Assembly (NCBI GenBank): GCA_033856255.1
Contig: JAWVFH010000031.1
Coordinates: 1 to 64,000, forward strand
Direction of reading: 5' to 3'
From: WHSW01 sp033856255
Lineage (GTDB): Bacteria > Actinomycetota > Thermoleophilia > Solirubrobacterales > 70-9
Length of the DNA: 64,000 nt
The notes beneath the pieces are model-generated. The model was given only the letters and a program-made list of their open reading frames with translations. It was not told the origin of the DNA and ran no database searches. Made by a program: the position numbers and the translations under genes. This document shows, piece after piece, positions 43,653-57,478 of this stretch (position 1 is the first letter of the stretch; every line of letters starts with the position of its first letter).

Positions 43653-44948
43653 ATGTCCGCAGTTCCCGCAGTCCCGCTCTCGAAGCCGTTGCAGACCGCT
43701 CGGTTCGTGTTCCGGCCGATCCCCTTCCTCGAGCATTGGCGGGCCGAGCTGGGCGAGACCTACCGCGCCAACCTCTTCGGGCCGGGCGACGTGATCTTCC
43801 TCTCCGACCCGGAGTCGATCAAGCGCCTGTTCACCGCCGACCGCGTCAACACGATCGCCCCGGGGCGCAACATCGTGCTCGCTCCGCTGCTCGGGCACTC
43901 CTCGCTGCTGTTGCAGGAGGACGACGAGCACATACGCCGCCGCAAGCTGATGCTGCCGCCCTTCCATGGCGAGCGGATGCGCGGCTACGAGACGATGATC
44001 ACCGAGGCGACCGAGCGCGCGATCGCGGACTGGCCGCTCGGCACCGAGTTCGCGCTCCATCCGAGCATGCAGGCGATCACCCTGGAGGTGATCCTGCGCG
44101 CCGTCTTCGGAGTCGAGGACGCCGATCGTCGCCAGCGGCTGAGCGACGCCCTGGTCGAGATCCTCGGCGCCAGCGCCTCGCCGTCGGCGCTCGGATTCGC
44201 CACTCCGGGGGTGCGCAGGCTGCCCCCGTTCCGCTCGATCGCGGCGATGATCGAGCGCACCGACGAGCTGATGTACGCCGAGATCGCCGAGCACCGGCGC
44301 CGGCCGGACCTCGCCGAGCGCGACGACATCCTCTCGATGCTGCTCACGGCTCGCTTCGAGGACGGCTCGGAGATGGAGGACCGCGAGCTTCGCGACCAGC
44401 TGATGACTCTGCTGCTGGCGGGCCACGAGACGACGGCGACCGGGCTCGCCTGGACCTTCGACCTGCTCCTGCACAGCCCCGGCGCCCTCGAGCGCTTGGA
44501 GACCGAGCTGGCCGCCGGCGAGCGCGAGTACCTCGAGGCGGTGATCGAGGAGTCGCTCCGGGTGCGCCCGGTGGTCCCGTTCACCGGTCGCCTGCTGCGT
44601 GAGGACACCGAGCTCGGGGGCTACGACCTCCCCTCCGGGACCACGATCCTGGTCGGTATCTACCTCGCCCATTCGCGGCCCGACCTCTACCCCGAGCCGT
44701 ACGAGTTCCGCCCCGAGCGGATGCTGGCCGACGGCGCGCCCGAGACCTACTCCTGGATTCCTTTCGGCGGCGGCACCCGCCGCTGCATCGGCGCCGCCTT
44801 CGCCCAGATGGAGATGCGGATCGCGATCGAGACGATCCTGCGCTCGATGACGCTGCGCGCCGCCACGCCGGAGCTCGAGAAGCCGGTGCGCCGCAACGTC
44901 ACCCTCTCGCCCGCGAACGGGACGCGGGTGATCGCGAGCGCCCGCTAG
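43653..44948 (+). CDS. Cytochrome P450
   Basis: This 431-residue haem monooxygenase has the I-helix oxygen motif LLAGHETTATG, the ExxR pair (EESLR), and the haem loop FGGGTRRCIGAAFAQ with the proximal thiolate Cys378. No membrane anchor is present, as usual for bacterial P450s. ATG 43653 was chosen; the frame is open upstream but crosses the divergent purC promoter. It is the only + strand gene within the 34.6-48.4 kb purine/sulfotransferase region. No ferredoxin or reductase is adjacent. Substrate unknown. Confidence 0.93.
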   Translation: MSAVPAVPLSKPLQTARFVFRPIPFLEHWRAELGETYRANLFGPGDVIFLSDPESIKRLFTADRVNTIAPGRNIVLAPLLGHSSLLLQEDDEHIRRRKLMLPPFHGERMRGYETMITEATERAIADWPLGTEFALHPSMQAITLEVILRAVFGVEDADRRQRLSDALVEILGASASPSALGFATPGVRRLPPFRSIAAMIERTDELMYAEIAEHRRRPDLAERDDILSMLLTARFEDGSEMEDRELRDQLMTLLLAGHETTATGLAWTFDLLLHSPGALERLETELAAGEREYLEAVIEESLRVRPVVPFTGRLLREDTELGGYDLPSGTTILVGIYLAHSRPDLYPEPYEFRPERMLADGAPETYSWIPFGGGTRRCIGAAFAQMEMRIAIETILRSMTLRAATPELEKPVRRNVTLSPANGTRVIASAR

Positions 44949-45005
44949 GGCTACCGCTCAGCGCCGAAGTCCGCACGAACGTGCATTTGCGCACCCTATG
45001 GGGGC

Positions 45006-46307
45006 CTAGATCGCCGTTCGTCCGCTGCCGATGCGGTCCAGCCGGGCGATCAGCTCCGGCACGTGAGTGAGGTATGCGTCCGGGTCGAGGACCGCGTCCA
45101 GGTCCAGCTGCGGTGCCCGCTCGGCGAGCAGGTCGCGGAACGGCGTCCCGGTGTCCCAGGCGCCCTGGGCGGCCTCCTGGACGAGCCGGTAGGCGTCGTC
45201 GCGGCTCATCCCGGAGTCGACCAGCGCGGTCAGCGCCCGCTGGCTGAAGAGAGCCCCGTGGGTGAGCTCGAGGTTGGCGCGCATCCGCTCGACGTGCACG
45301 GTCATCCCCTCGACCAGCCGCACCGAGAGGTGCTGCATGTAGTCGAGCAGGATCGTCGCGTCGGGGAGGATCACCCGCTCGACTCCGGAGTGGGAGATGT
45401 CGCGTTCGTGCCAGAGGGCGACGTTCTCCAGCCCCGCCTGGGAGTACCCGCGCAGCACCCGGGCGAGTCCGTTGACCCGCTCGGCGGTGATCGGGTTGCG
45501 CTTGTGCGGCATCGCCGAGGAACCCTTCTGCTCGCCGGAGGCGAACGGCTCCTCGACCTCGCGGACCTCGGTGCGCTGCAGGTTGCGGACCTCCTGTGCG
45601 AAGCGCTCCAGCCCGGCGCCGGCGAGCGCAACGGCCTCGAGCACCTGGGCGTGGCGGTCGCGCGGCACGACCTGGGTCGAGATCTCCTCGGCGCGGAGCC
45701 CGAGGCGCTCCATCACCGCGGCCTCGATCTCGGGCGGGGCCGAGGCGTAGGTGCCGACCGCGCCGGAGAGCTTGCCTACCGCGGCGCGATCGAAGGCCTC
45801 CCGCAGGCGGGCGACGTTGCGATCGGCCTCGAACGCGAAGCCGGCGAGGCGGAGGCCGAAGGTCGTGGGCTCGGCGTGGACGCCATGGGTGCGCCCCACG
45901 CACAGGGTTTCGGCGTGCTCGCGCGCCCTCGCGACCAGCGCGTCGCGGTAGGTGGTCGCGCCGCTGACGAGGATCGTCCCCGCTTCGACCAGCTGCAGCG
46001 CCAGAGCGGTGTCGAGGACGTCGGAGGAGGTGAGCCCGTAGTGGATCCAGCGGCCCTCCTCGCCGATCGAGGCGGCGACCACGTCGACGAAGGCGGCGAC
46101 GTCGTGGTTGGTCGCGCGCTCGCGCTCCTTGACGGCCTCGACCGTGAACGCGGCCCGCTCGCGGCAGGCGGCGGCGGCCTCGGCCGGGACCTTGCCCTGG
46201 GCGGCCCAGGCGTCGGTGGCGGCGAGCTCGACCTCGAGCCAGCCGCGCATCCGCCGCTCGTCGCTCCAGACGGCGCCGATTTCATCCCTCGTGTAACGCG
46301 GGATCAC
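45006..46307 (-). CDS. purB: Adenylosuccinate lyase
   Basis: This 433-residue lyase acts twice in purine synthesis, on SAICAR and on adenylosuccinate. It starts IPRYTRDEIGAVWSDE. The fumarase-superfamily signature is GSSAMPHKRNPITAE with the catalytic Ser loop, and VGRTHGVHAEPTTFGL carries the catalytic His. GTG 46307 overlaps the purE stop by 4 nt. It converges on the P450 gene, and a small GCACG-AA-CGTGC hairpin lies between them. Confidence 0.97.
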   Translation of the reverse strand: MIPRYTRDEIGAVWSDERRMRGWLEVELAATDAWAAQGKVPAEAAAACRERAAFTVEAVKERERATNHDVAAFVDVVAASIGEEGRWIHYGLTSSDVLDTALALQLVEAGTILVSGATTYRDALVARAREHAETLCVGRTHGVHAEPTTFGLRLAGFAFEADRNVARLREAFDRAAVGKLSGAVGTYASAPPEIEAAVMERLGLRAEEISTQVVPRDRHAQVLEAVALAGAGLERFAQEVRNLQRTEVREVEEPFASGEQKGSSAMPHKRNPITAERVNGLARVLRGYSQAGLENVALWHERDISHSGVERVILPDATILLDYMQHLSVRLVEGMTVHVERMRANLELTHGALFSQRALTALVDSGMSRDDAYRLVQEAAQGAWDTGTPFRDLLAERAPQLDLDAVLDPDAYLTHVPELIARLDRIGSGRTAI

Positions 46308-46804
46308 GAATTGATTATGCGGACCGCGAGCAGGCCCGCGTTCTTCGCGCCGTCGATCGCGACGCAGGCAACCGGCACTCCGGGCGGCATCTGCACGGCG
46401 GAGAGCAGGGCATCGAGGCCGCCGAGGCTCTTCCCGAGGATCGGCACCCCGATCACCGGCAGGTCCGTGTGCGCGGCGGCGACCCCCGGCAGCGCCGCAG
46501 ACATCCCGGCTCCGGCGATCAGGACCCGCAGGCCCCGCATCCGCGCTGCGTGGCAGTACTCGCGCACCTTCTCCGGGTCGCGGTGGGCGCTCATCACCCG
46601 GACCTCGTAACGGATCCCCGCCTCCTGCAGTGCCTTGCCGGCCGGCTGCATCTTCTCCTTGTCGTTCTTGGAGCCCATGATGATCCCGACCCGTGGCGCG
46701 TCGACCTCGATCTCCTCGAACGCGGCCTCCACCTCGGGCATTGGCTCGAGCTCCACGGGAACCTTGATCTCGGTCTCCGTGCTCGGGTCTCGCTGCATCT
46801 CCAT
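46304..46804 (-). CDS. purE: N5-CAIR mutase (class I)
   Basis: This 166-residue enzyme rearranges N5-CAIR to CAIR. VGIIMGSKNDKEKM and SAHRDPEKVREYC carry the catalytic Ser/Asp/His set, and GAGMSAALPGVAAAHT binds phosphate. The N-terminus has about 35 extra acidic residues (EVEAAFEEIEVDAP) not found in typical PurE; an internal start at Val or Met is not obvious. AGAAAGAGAAC precedes ATG 46804. purK was not found, so carboxylation of AIR depends on a gene elsewhere. Confidence 0.95.
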   Translation of the reverse strand: MEMQRDPSTETEIKVPVELEPMPEVEAAFEEIEVDAPRVGIIMGSKNDKEKMQPAGKALQEAGIRYEVRVMSAHRDPEKVREYCHAARMRGLRVLIAGAGMSAALPGVAAAHTDLPVIGVPILGKSLGGLDALLSAVQMPPGVPVACVAIDGAKNAGLLAVRIINS

Positions 46805-46813
46805 GTTCTCTTT

Positions 46814-48088
46814 CTATCGCGATGTGTGGACGGCGGCAGCGCTCGCCGCGATGTCGGTCCGCATCTGCTTGCCGTCGAACTCGATCATTGCGGCCGCCCG
46901 GTAGGCGCGGTCGCGAGCCTCGGCCGCTGTCGGGCCGAGCCCGGTCAGGTTGAGCACCCGCCCGCCGGCGGTGACGATCTCGCCGGCGTCGTCGCGCGCG
47001 GTGCCCGCGTGGGTGACCTCGACTCCGTCCCCGACGCGGTCGAGCCCGGTGATCACGTCACCGTTCGATGAGCCCTCCGGGTAGCCGGCCGAGGCGAGCA
47101 CGACGGTGACCGCCCAGTCCTCGCCGAACTCGGGCTCGACCCCGGCCAGGCCGCCGGGCTCGCGGGCGGCGAGGAAGAGGTCGACCAGGTCCGTGCGCAG
47201 ACGCGGGAGCACCGCCTGCGTCTCCGGGTCCCCGAAGCGGCAGTTGAACTCGAGCACCTTCAGGCCCGCGTCGGTGAGCATGAGGCCGGCGTAGAGGACA
47301 CCGTGGTACGGGGTGCCGCGGCTGGCCATCAGCTCGACGATCGGTCGGTGGACCGAGTCGGCCATCTCGGCGACCGTCCCCGGGTCGAAGCCCGGCACCG
47401 GCGAGTAGCTGCCCATGCCGCCGGTGTTGGGCCCGAGGTCGCCGTCGAAGATCCGCTTGTAGTCCTGGGCCGGCGCCAGCGGGACGACGTTGGCCCCGTC
47501 GCAGAGCGCCAGCAGGGACAGCTCCTCGCCGTCGAGGAACTCCTCCATCACCACCTCGGTGGCGCCGAAGCGGCGCTCGACGAAGAACGTGTCCACCGCC
47601 GCCCGCGCCTCGTCCTCGTCGGCGCAGATGATCACGCCCTTGCCGGCGGCGAGCCCGTCGGCCTTCAGCACCAGCGGGTAGGCGGCGGCGGCGAGCTGCT
47701 CGAACGCCTCCTCGCGACCGCGCAGGACGGTGTGGCCCGCGGTCGGGATCCCGGCCTCGGCCATCAGCGCCTTCGCGTGCACCTTCGAGCCCTCGATCCG
47801 CGCCGCCTCGGCGCTCGGCCCGAAGGCGGCGATCCCCGCCTCCTCGAGGGCGTCGACGAGCCCCTCCACCAGCGGCGCCTCCGGGCCGACGACGACGAGG
47901 TCGCAGGCCTCGGCGCGCGCGGCCTCGACGATCTCACCGACCGCGTCGCCGGTGTCCAGGCAGCGGGCGTCAGCGGCGATGCCGGCGTTGCCGGGCGCGC
48001 AGAGCAGCTCCGGGGCCCGCTCCGAGCGCGCCAACGCGCGCACGATCGCGTGCTCGCGACCACCGCCTCCTACGACGAGAACTCTCAT
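46814..48088 (-). CDS. purD: Phosphoribosylamine-glycine ligase
   Basis: This 424-residue ATP-grasp enzyme makes GAR. MRVLVVGGGGREHAI opens it. ADGLAAGKGVIIC is the ATP-grasp lid, GSYSPVPGFDP-like GPNTGGMGSYSPVP is the PurD signature, and LEFNCRFGDPETQAVL is near 285. ATG 48088 was preferred to the GTG three bases earlier. It heads the order purD-purE-purB with a 9 nt gap to purE. Confidence 0.97.
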   Translation of the reverse strand: MRVLVVGGGGREHAIVRALARSERAPELLCAPGNAGIAADARCLDTGDAVGEIVEAARAEACDLVVVGPEAPLVEGLVDALEEAGIAAFGPSAEAARIEGSKVHAKALMAEAGIPTAGHTVLRGREEAFEQLAAAAYPLVLKADGLAAGKGVIICADEDEARAAVDTFFVERRFGATEVVMEEFLDGEELSLLALCDGANVVPLAPAQDYKRIFDGDLGPNTGGMGSYSPVPGFDPGTVAEMADSVHRPIVELMASRGTPYHGVLYAGLMLTDAGLKVLEFNCRFGDPETQAVLPRLRTDLVDLFLAAREPGGLAGVEPEFGEDWAVTVVLASAGYPEGSSNGDVITGLDRVGDGVEVTHAGTARDDAGEIVTAGGRVLNLTGLGPTAAEARDRAYRAAAMIEFDGKQMRTDIAASAAAVHTSR

Positions 48089-48143
48089 CACAAATTGAGT
48101 TCGCTTACGGCCGGAAGCAGGATTCCCTTTTCGTGCCTTCCGC

Positions 48144-48425
48144 TCACAGAGCCGAGGTGAAGTCCTCCACGGAGATCGCCGTCATCGTCTGGTTCTGGAC
48201 CGTCCCCCGCGAGCCCATCTCGACCGAGAGCTTGGCCATCGCCTTCTCGTCGGGGGCCTCGACGACGGTGACGAAGTCGTACTCGCCCAGGGTGGCCCAC
48301 TGGTTCAGGACCTTGACCCCGAGCTGCTCGACCTCCTTGTTGACCTCCTGCACGCGCGACGGGTTGTCCTTGACCGTCTTCACCCCGTCAGGGGTCAGGC
48401 GGGTGAGCATGATGTAGGTGGGCAT
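48144..48425 (-). CDS. GYD-domain protein
   Basis: This 93-residue protein matches the GYD family, a small ferredoxin-like fold of unknown function. TYIMLTRLTPDGVKTVKDNP opens it and LGEYDFVTVVEAPD is the namesake region. ATG 48425 has GAGGAG 7-8 nt upstream. It is 55 nt upstream of purD on the same strand and could share its transcript. It is divergent from the methyltransferase. Confidence 0.85.
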   Translation of the reverse strand: MPTYIMLTRLTPDGVKTVKDNPSRVQEVNKEVEQLGVKVLNQWATLGEYDFVTVVEAPDEKAMAKLSVEMGSRGTVQNQTMTAISVEDFTSAL

Positions 48426-48469
48426 ACGCTGGCTCCTCCTCGTCTCGGCTGCTGCGCCATGATGACGAA

Positions 48470-49105
48470 ATGGCGGGCCATCCGATCTTCGCCGCGCTCT
48501 ACGACCGCATGACCGCCCGCGCGGAGCACGGCGGGCTGGGTGAGATGCGGGCGGAGCTGCTAGCGCGGGCCTCCGGCCGGACGGTGGAGCTTGGCGCGGG
48601 AACCGGCGCCAACGCCGCCCACTACCCGGCGGCGGTCACCGAGGCGGTGTTCACCGAGCCCGACCCGCACATGGCGCGGCGATTGCGCGAAAAGCTGGCG
48701 GCCGAGCCGCGCAGCTTCCGGTTCGAGGTCGCCGAAACCGGGGCCGAGCAGCTGCCCTTCGACGACGACTCCTTCGACACCGTGATCTCCACCCTCGTGC
48801 TCTGCACGGTCGACGACCCCGACCGCACCGCGGCCGAGATCCGCCGCGTCCTGCGCCCGGCCGGGAGCCTGCTGTTGCTCGAACACGTCCGCGATCCCGA
48901 CGACGGTCGCCTCGGCGGCTGGCAGGACCGGCTGGAGTCGCCCTGGGGATGGATGGCGGCCGGCTGCCATCCGAATCGGGAGACCGCCGCGACGCTGGCG
49001 GCGGCCGGCTTCGACGTCTCCCGGCTCTCCGCGGCCAAGCTGCCGAAGTCGCCGCCGCTCGTTCGCCCGCTGATCCGGGGCTCGGTCAAGGCCCCTGCCG
49101 GGTAG
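48470..49105 (+). CDS. SAM-dependent methyltransferase (class I)
   Basis: This 211-residue protein has the SAM-binding glycine motif VELGAGTGANAAHYP (about 39-53), acidic motif II (FTEPDPHM), and LPFDDDSFDTVISTLVLCTV, the Methyltransf_11 pattern. The motif order resembles UbiE/METTL7-like enzymes. ATG 48470 lies 6 nt after CATGAT, fitting leaderless start. Substrate unknown. The next gene follows by 8 nt. Confidence 0.87.
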   Translation: MAGHPIFAALYDRMTARAEHGGLGEMRAELLARASGRTVELGAGTGANAAHYPAAVTEAVFTEPDPHMARRLREKLAAEPRSFRFEVAETGAEQLPFDDDSFDTVISTLVLCTVDDPDRTAAEIRRVLRPAGSLLLLEHVRDPDDGRLGGWQDRLESPWGWMAAGCHPNRETAATLAAAGFDVSRLSAAKLPKSPPLVRPLIRGSVKAPAG

Positions 49106-49113
49106 GAGGCGCG

Positions 49114-49755
49114 ATGAAGCGGCTCGTGCCGCTGGTCATCCGGCCCTGGATGCTGCCCCTGATCGTCGCCGCGCTGGTGCTGCCGATCGTCGCCGGCTTC
49201 GCCGTCGCCGGACCGCCGCTCGGCCTGGGGCTCGGGGCGTGCGCGGTCGCCGCCCTCTTGTTCATCGCAGCGCGGGCGAGCTACGACGAGCCGATCGAGA
49301 CCGCGCCGTCAACCGACCGCCGTTACCGGGTCCTGGTCGTCGCCGACGAGCCGGTCTCCGATCCGGGATTGGTCGAGCGGATCGTGGCGATCGCGGAGGA
49401 GGGTCGTGCGGTGCTCGACCGCGACCAGCCGCCGGAGCTGCTCGTGCTCGCCCCGGCGCGCGCCTCGCTGCTCGATCGTTGGGCCTCCGACCTCGGCGAG
49501 GCTCGCGACGCCGCCGCGCGCGTGCTCGCGATCTCGCTCGCCAGCCTCGCCGCCGCCGGTCTCGACGCCAGCGGCCGGATCGGCGACCCGGACCCGGTCC
49601 AGGCGATCCGCGACGAGCTGCTCAGCTTCCCGGCGCGCGAGGTCGTGCTGGTCGCCGGCCCCGGGCTCGGGGCCGCCGAGTCGGAGGAGGTCGGTCGCCG
49701 CCTCGACCGGCCGGTGAGGCTGCTTCAGCCGAACCGCCCGACCAGCTCGGCGTAG
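49114..49755 (+). CDS. Two-span membrane protein with a USP-like soluble domain
   Basis: This 213-residue protein has two hydrophobic segments (about 12-32 and 34-52), then a cytosolic alpha/beta domain. RYRVLVVADEPVSDPGL starts that domain and REVVLVAGPGLGAAE lies near the end, reminiscent of universal-stress-protein folds, but no nucleotide-binding motif is clear. A GGAGGCGCG precedes ATG 49114. Its last 31 nt overlap the 3' end of the convergent glycosyltransferase. Function unknown. Confidence 0.7.
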   Translation: MKRLVPLVIRPWMLPLIVAALVLPIVAGFAVAGPPLGLGLGACAVAALLFIAARASYDEPIETAPSTDRRYRVLVVADEPVSDPGLVERIVAIAEEGRAVLDRDQPPELLVLAPARASLLDRWASDLGEARDAAARVLAISLASLAAAGLDASGRIGDPDPVQAIRDELLSFPAREVVLVAGPGLGAAESEEVGRRLDRPVRLLQPNRPTSSA

Positions 49756-50801
49756 TCGGCGACGGTGTGCCCCCAGGCGAGCCGCTCGCGCGCCCGGGCG
49801 ACCCCGGCGCGCAGCTCCTCGAGACGGCCCGGGTCGGCGGCCTCGCGAAGGGCGGCGGTGAGCGCGCGGACCTTCGGCTCGACGGCCGGGATCCCGGAGG
49901 CGGCCCGGCCGCGGCGCCTGGAGGCGATCAGGAGCCCGTTGTCGCCGTCGCGGATCACCTCGTTCATCGGCGGCGCGTCGTTGGTGATCACCGGCAGCCC
50001 GAGTCCCATCGACTCGTACAGGTGCAGGCCGAGCCCCTCCCAGCGGCTGGGCGCGACGCAGACGTCGGTGGCCGCGAACCGGCGCAGGTGCTCGTCGGTC
50101 GGCAGGTCGTCGAGGATCACCTCGACCCGCGGATCCCGGCGGGCGCCGCTCTCCAGCGTTTTCAGCTCCCGCTCCACCTGGCCCTTGACCACGAGGCGCG
50201 CGTCCTCGTCGTCGAAGCGGCGGAACGCCTTCAGCACCTCCGCCACCGGCTTTCGCCTGCTCAGGAACCCGGCCGGGTAGAAGAACGTCAACGGTCCGCC
50301 GGCCGGCTCGGCCGCGTACTCGAGCAGCGCCGGATGGATCCCCCAGCGCACCCGCGGGCTCTCGACTCCCATCCCCGCGTAGCGCTCCTGCTCGCAGGCG
50401 GTCAGCGAGTAGATCACCTCGAGCGCGCGGCTCGCCGGATCGACGTGCTCGGCGGAGAACTGCTCCCAGACGAACCGGCCCACGGTTGCGACGCCGGAGT
50501 CGCGCAGCGCCTCGATCGCCTCGAACTCGTAGTTCTGATCGAAGAGCGCCAGGTCCAGGTCGTGCTCACGGCCCCAGACGACCATCTCGTCGGCCGGGAT
50601 CCGATAGGAGGAAGCGTCGGTGACGCCGGGCTGGTCCCACACACCGGTGTGGTCGACGAACGAGGGCCTGATGTTCTTCGCCCGGGTCGGTCGCGCGAGC
50701 ACGAACGTCTCGTGGCCGAGCGAGTCGAGCGCCGAGCGGATCTGGCGGGCGACCACGCCCTGCCCGCGGTTGAACCAGTAGGCGCAGATACCGATCCGCA
50801 T
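49725..50801 (-). CDS. Glycosyltransferase C (GT4/GT-B type)
   Basis: This 358-residue third paralog begins MRIGICAYWFNRGQGVVARQ and shares LGHETFVLARP, VGRFVWEQFSAEHV and the GT4 site SRWEGLGLHLYESMGLGLP with A and B. It lies 7-15 kb from them but 27 nt downstream of clpB, so it may be transcribed with the chaperone operon. Its Arg-rich segment RRRGRAASG is unlike A and B. Donor unknown. Confidence 0.85.
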   Translation of the reverse strand: MRIGICAYWFNRGQGVVARQIRSALDSLGHETFVLARPTRAKNIRPSFVDHTGVWDQPGVTDASSYRIPADEMVVWGREHDLDLALFDQNYEFEAIEALRDSGVATVGRFVWEQFSAEHVDPASRALEVIYSLTACEQERYAGMGVESPRVRWGIHPALLEYAAEPAGGPLTFFYPAGFLSRRKPVAEVLKAFRRFDDEDARLVVKGQVERELKTLESGARRDPRVEVILDDLPTDEHLRRFAATDVCVAPSRWEGLGLHLYESMGLGLPVITNDAPPMNEVIRDGDNGLLIASRRRGRAASGIPAVEPKVRALTAALREAADPGRLEELRAGVARARERLAWGHTVADYAELVGRFG

Positions 50802-50828
50802 GCGCGGCCACCTTAGAGGTGGCCTGGT

Positions 50829-53412
<2,584 letters not shown>

Positions 53413-53423
<11 letters not shown>

Positions 53424-53889
53424 CGGTCTTGCCCCTTCCCCTGCGCTTGCGCTCGATCGGGATCGAGATCGGGGGCAGGTCGTAGGCGCCGTACGGAACG
53501 ATCTCGGCGCGCAGCGTCGTCCTCACCCGCTCGAGCTCGGCCATCATCTGCCGCTCGAGCTCGGCGGCGCGCTCGCGCATTCGCGCGACCTCCGCGCGTG
53601 CTCGCTCGAGCTCGCGCTCGAGCGTCATCACGGTTACGACCCCGGCCAGGTTGAGCCCCTCGTCGGCGGTCATCCGCTGGATCCGTCGCAGCCGCTCGAC
53701 GTCCTCATACGAGTAGAGGCGCGTGTTCTTGGGCGAGCGCTTCGGTGTGATCAGGCCGCGGGCCTCGTACATGCGCAGCGTCTGGGGGTGCATCTCGGCG
53801 AGCTCGGCGGCGACCGAGATCATGAACACGCCGCGGCGCCGGTCGACGCCCTCGCGCTCGGGTTCGCGCCTGTCCTTGCCGGCCGCCAT
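53413..53889 (-). CDS. hspR: Heat-shock repressor HspR (MerR family)
   Basis: This 158-residue repressor has a MerR winged helix: MISVAAELAEMHPQTLRMYEARGLITPKRS followed by NTRLYSYEDVERLRRIQRM. A coiled coil of Glu/Arg/Ala (about 90-125) and a basic tail follow. HspR binds HAIR elements upstream of dnaK operons and needs DnaK as co-repressor. ATG 53889 is 2 nt after the dnaJ stop. No perfect HAIR dyad was found upstream of dnaK. Confidence 0.95.
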
Positions 53890-53891
53890 CG

Positions 53892-55004
53892 TTAGCCGGC
53901 CACCTTCGTGGAGGCCGCGGACGCGTCGCGCAGCAGCCGTTCCCGCGGGTTGTGGTCGTTGATCGATTCGGCGAAGGCGTCGAGCGCCACGCGCTGGTCG
54001 CGGGTCAGCTCGCGCGGCATCTCGACCTCCAGCCGGTAGAGGATGTCCGCCCGGCCACGGTCTCCGGGCTTCGGCGGCCCCTCGCCGCGCAGCCGCTGGA
54101 CGGTCCCGTGCTGGGTCCCGGCGGGGATCCTGATCCGCTTCGTCCCGTTCAGGGTCGGGACCTCGATCGTTCCGCCCTGGATCGCCTCCGCGACGGTGAT
54201 CGGCACGGGCACCTCGAGGTTGCCGTCCTCGCGCTGGCGGAAGACCGGCGAGGGCTGCACCCTGGTGACCACGTAGAGGTCCCCGGGCGGCGCGCCGCGG
54301 GCGCCGTCCTCGCCCTTGCCGCGAACCCGGATCCGGCTGCCGTCGCGGACCCCGGCCGGGATCCGTACTCGGTAGCGCTTGCGCTGCATGGTCAGCCCGG
54401 ACCCGCTGCAGGTGGGGCACGGGTCCTCGATCACCTGGCCGGCGCCGCCGCAGCGCGGGCACGGCTGGCTGATCGAGAAGAAGCCCTGGCTCTCGGAGTC
54501 GATCCCGCGGCCGTTGCAGCGCGGGCAGGTGACCGGCATCGTCCCCGGCTTCGCGCCGGTGCCGCTGCAGGTCTTGCAGGTCGACTGCTTCGGCACCGTG
54601 ACCGCGACCTCGGTGCCCTCCATCGCCTGGCGAAAGGCGAGGGTGACCTCCGTCTCGAGGTCGCGCCCGCGCGCCGGCGCCTGCGGCCCGGGGCCGCCGC
54701 GCCGGAACAGTGTGGAGAAGATGTCGCCGAAGTCGGCGGAGAAGCCGCCGGCGGCGCCCGGACCGCCGGGACCGCCGCGACCGAAGTTGGCGAAGCGCCC
54801 GCCGGCGTCGTACTCCTTGCGCTTCTCGGGGTCCGAGAGGGTGTCGTAGGCGCCCTGGACCTCCTTGAAGCGCTCCTCGGCCGCCGGGTTGTCGGGGTTG
54901 CGGTCGGGATGGTTCTCGCGCGCCAGCTTGCGGTAGGCCTTTTTGATCTCCTCCGCCGAGGCGCCGCGGCCGACGCCGAGAACCTCGTAGTAGTCGCGAG
55001 CCAT
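53892..55004 (-). CDS. dnaJ: Chaperone DnaJ
   Basis: This 370-residue co-chaperone has the J-domain (YYEVLGVGRGAS, HPD at ENHPDRNPD), a Gly/Phe region (about 75-110), and four zinc repeats (CKTCSGTG, CPRCNGRG, CPRCGGAG, CPTCSGSG), then the C-terminal substrate domain. It stimulates DnaK ATPase. ATG 55004 was chosen, since the frame upstream has no J-domain character. grpE ends 7 nt before it. Confidence 0.97.
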   Translation of the reverse strand: MARDYYEVLGVGRGASAEEIKKAYRKLARENHPDRNPDNPAAEERFKEVQGAYDTLSDPEKRKEYDAGGRFANFGRGGPGGPGAAGGFSADFGDIFSTLFRRGGPGPQAPARGRDLETEVTLAFRQAMEGTEVAVTVPKQSTCKTCSGTGAKPGTMPVTCPRCNGRGIDSESQGFFSISQPCPRCGGAGQVIEDPCPTCSGSGLTMQRKRYRVRIPAGVRDGSRIRVRGKGEDGARGAPPGDLYVVTRVQPSPVFRQREDGNLEVPVPITVAEAIQGGTIEVPTLNGTKRIRIPAGTQHGTVQRLRGEGPPKPGDRGRADILYRLEVEMPRELTRDQRVALDAFAESINDHNPRERLLRDASAASTKVAG

Positions 55005-55011
55005 CCCTACC

Positions 55012-55501
55012 TCACTCCCCGACGACGACCCGGGCGGGACGCAGCACGGTGCCGTCGCAGCGGTAGCCGCGGTCGAGCGTCTCGACCACGGTTCCCGCCT
55101 CGCCGTCACCGGCGCGCGTCGAGACCGCCTCGCTGAACGCCGGGTCGAACGGCTCCCCGGTCGGGTCGTAGGCCACGACCCCGGCCCGGCCGAGCGTCGC
55201 GATCAGCTCACCGTGCACGAGCTCGAGCCCGCGTGCGACCTCCGAGCCGGGCTCGGCGACGGTCAGCGCCCGCTCGAGGCTGTCAATCGACGGGACCAGC
55301 TCCCGGGCCAGCGAGAGCTTGCCGCGGCGCTCCGCGTCCGCCGCCTCGCGCGCCGTGCGCTTGCGGTAGTTCTCGAAGTCGGCCTTCGCCCGCTGGGCGA
55401 GGTCGAGGTACTCGTCCCGCTCGCGCTTCACGTCCTCGAGCAGCGCGTCCAGGTCCTCCTCGACCTCGGCCCCGGGGTCCTTGGCCGTCTCCGGTCGCCC
55501 C

Positions 55502-55518
<17 letters not shown>
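55012..55518 (-). CDS. grpE: Nucleotide exchange factor GrpE
   Basis: This protein of 168 residues has an acidic N-terminus, a long helix (LLEDVKRERDEYLDLAQRAKADFENYRKR) and a C-terminal beta domain ending DGTVLRPARVVVGE. It releases ADP from DnaK. The first of two adjacent ATGs (55518) has GGAGG 6 nt upstream; 55515 is equally possible. The start overlaps the end of dnaK by 17 nt. Confidence 0.95.
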
Positions 55519-57403
<1,885 letters not shown>

Positions 57404-57478
57404 TCCTTTAACTCCTTAAGGTCTATTTCGCAATAAATCTAAGCCTTATGATAGCAGATGTAGGGCTGGCCACGACGT
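57404..57478 (-). promoter_or_regulatory. dnaK operon leader
   Basis: This AT-rich stretch, unusual in this DNA, precedes dnaK. It contains the AAGGAG ribosome site and partial dyads around CTTAG and CTTAAG. The canonical HAIR site (CTTGAGT-N7-ACTCAAG) and CIRCE are not present. Promoter hexamers are ambiguous. Confidence 0.5.

Noticed and set aside
41513..44602. 1029-residue + strand frame across purS, sulfotransferase E, purC and the P450
   Set aside because: It runs antisense to three recognised genes and out of frame with the P450. No domain is visible.
57404..57478. HAIR operator for HspR upstream of dnaK
   Set aside because: No CTTGAGT-N7-ACTCAAG match, even loosely spaced, was found; partial CTTAG/CTTAAG dyads are too weak to call.
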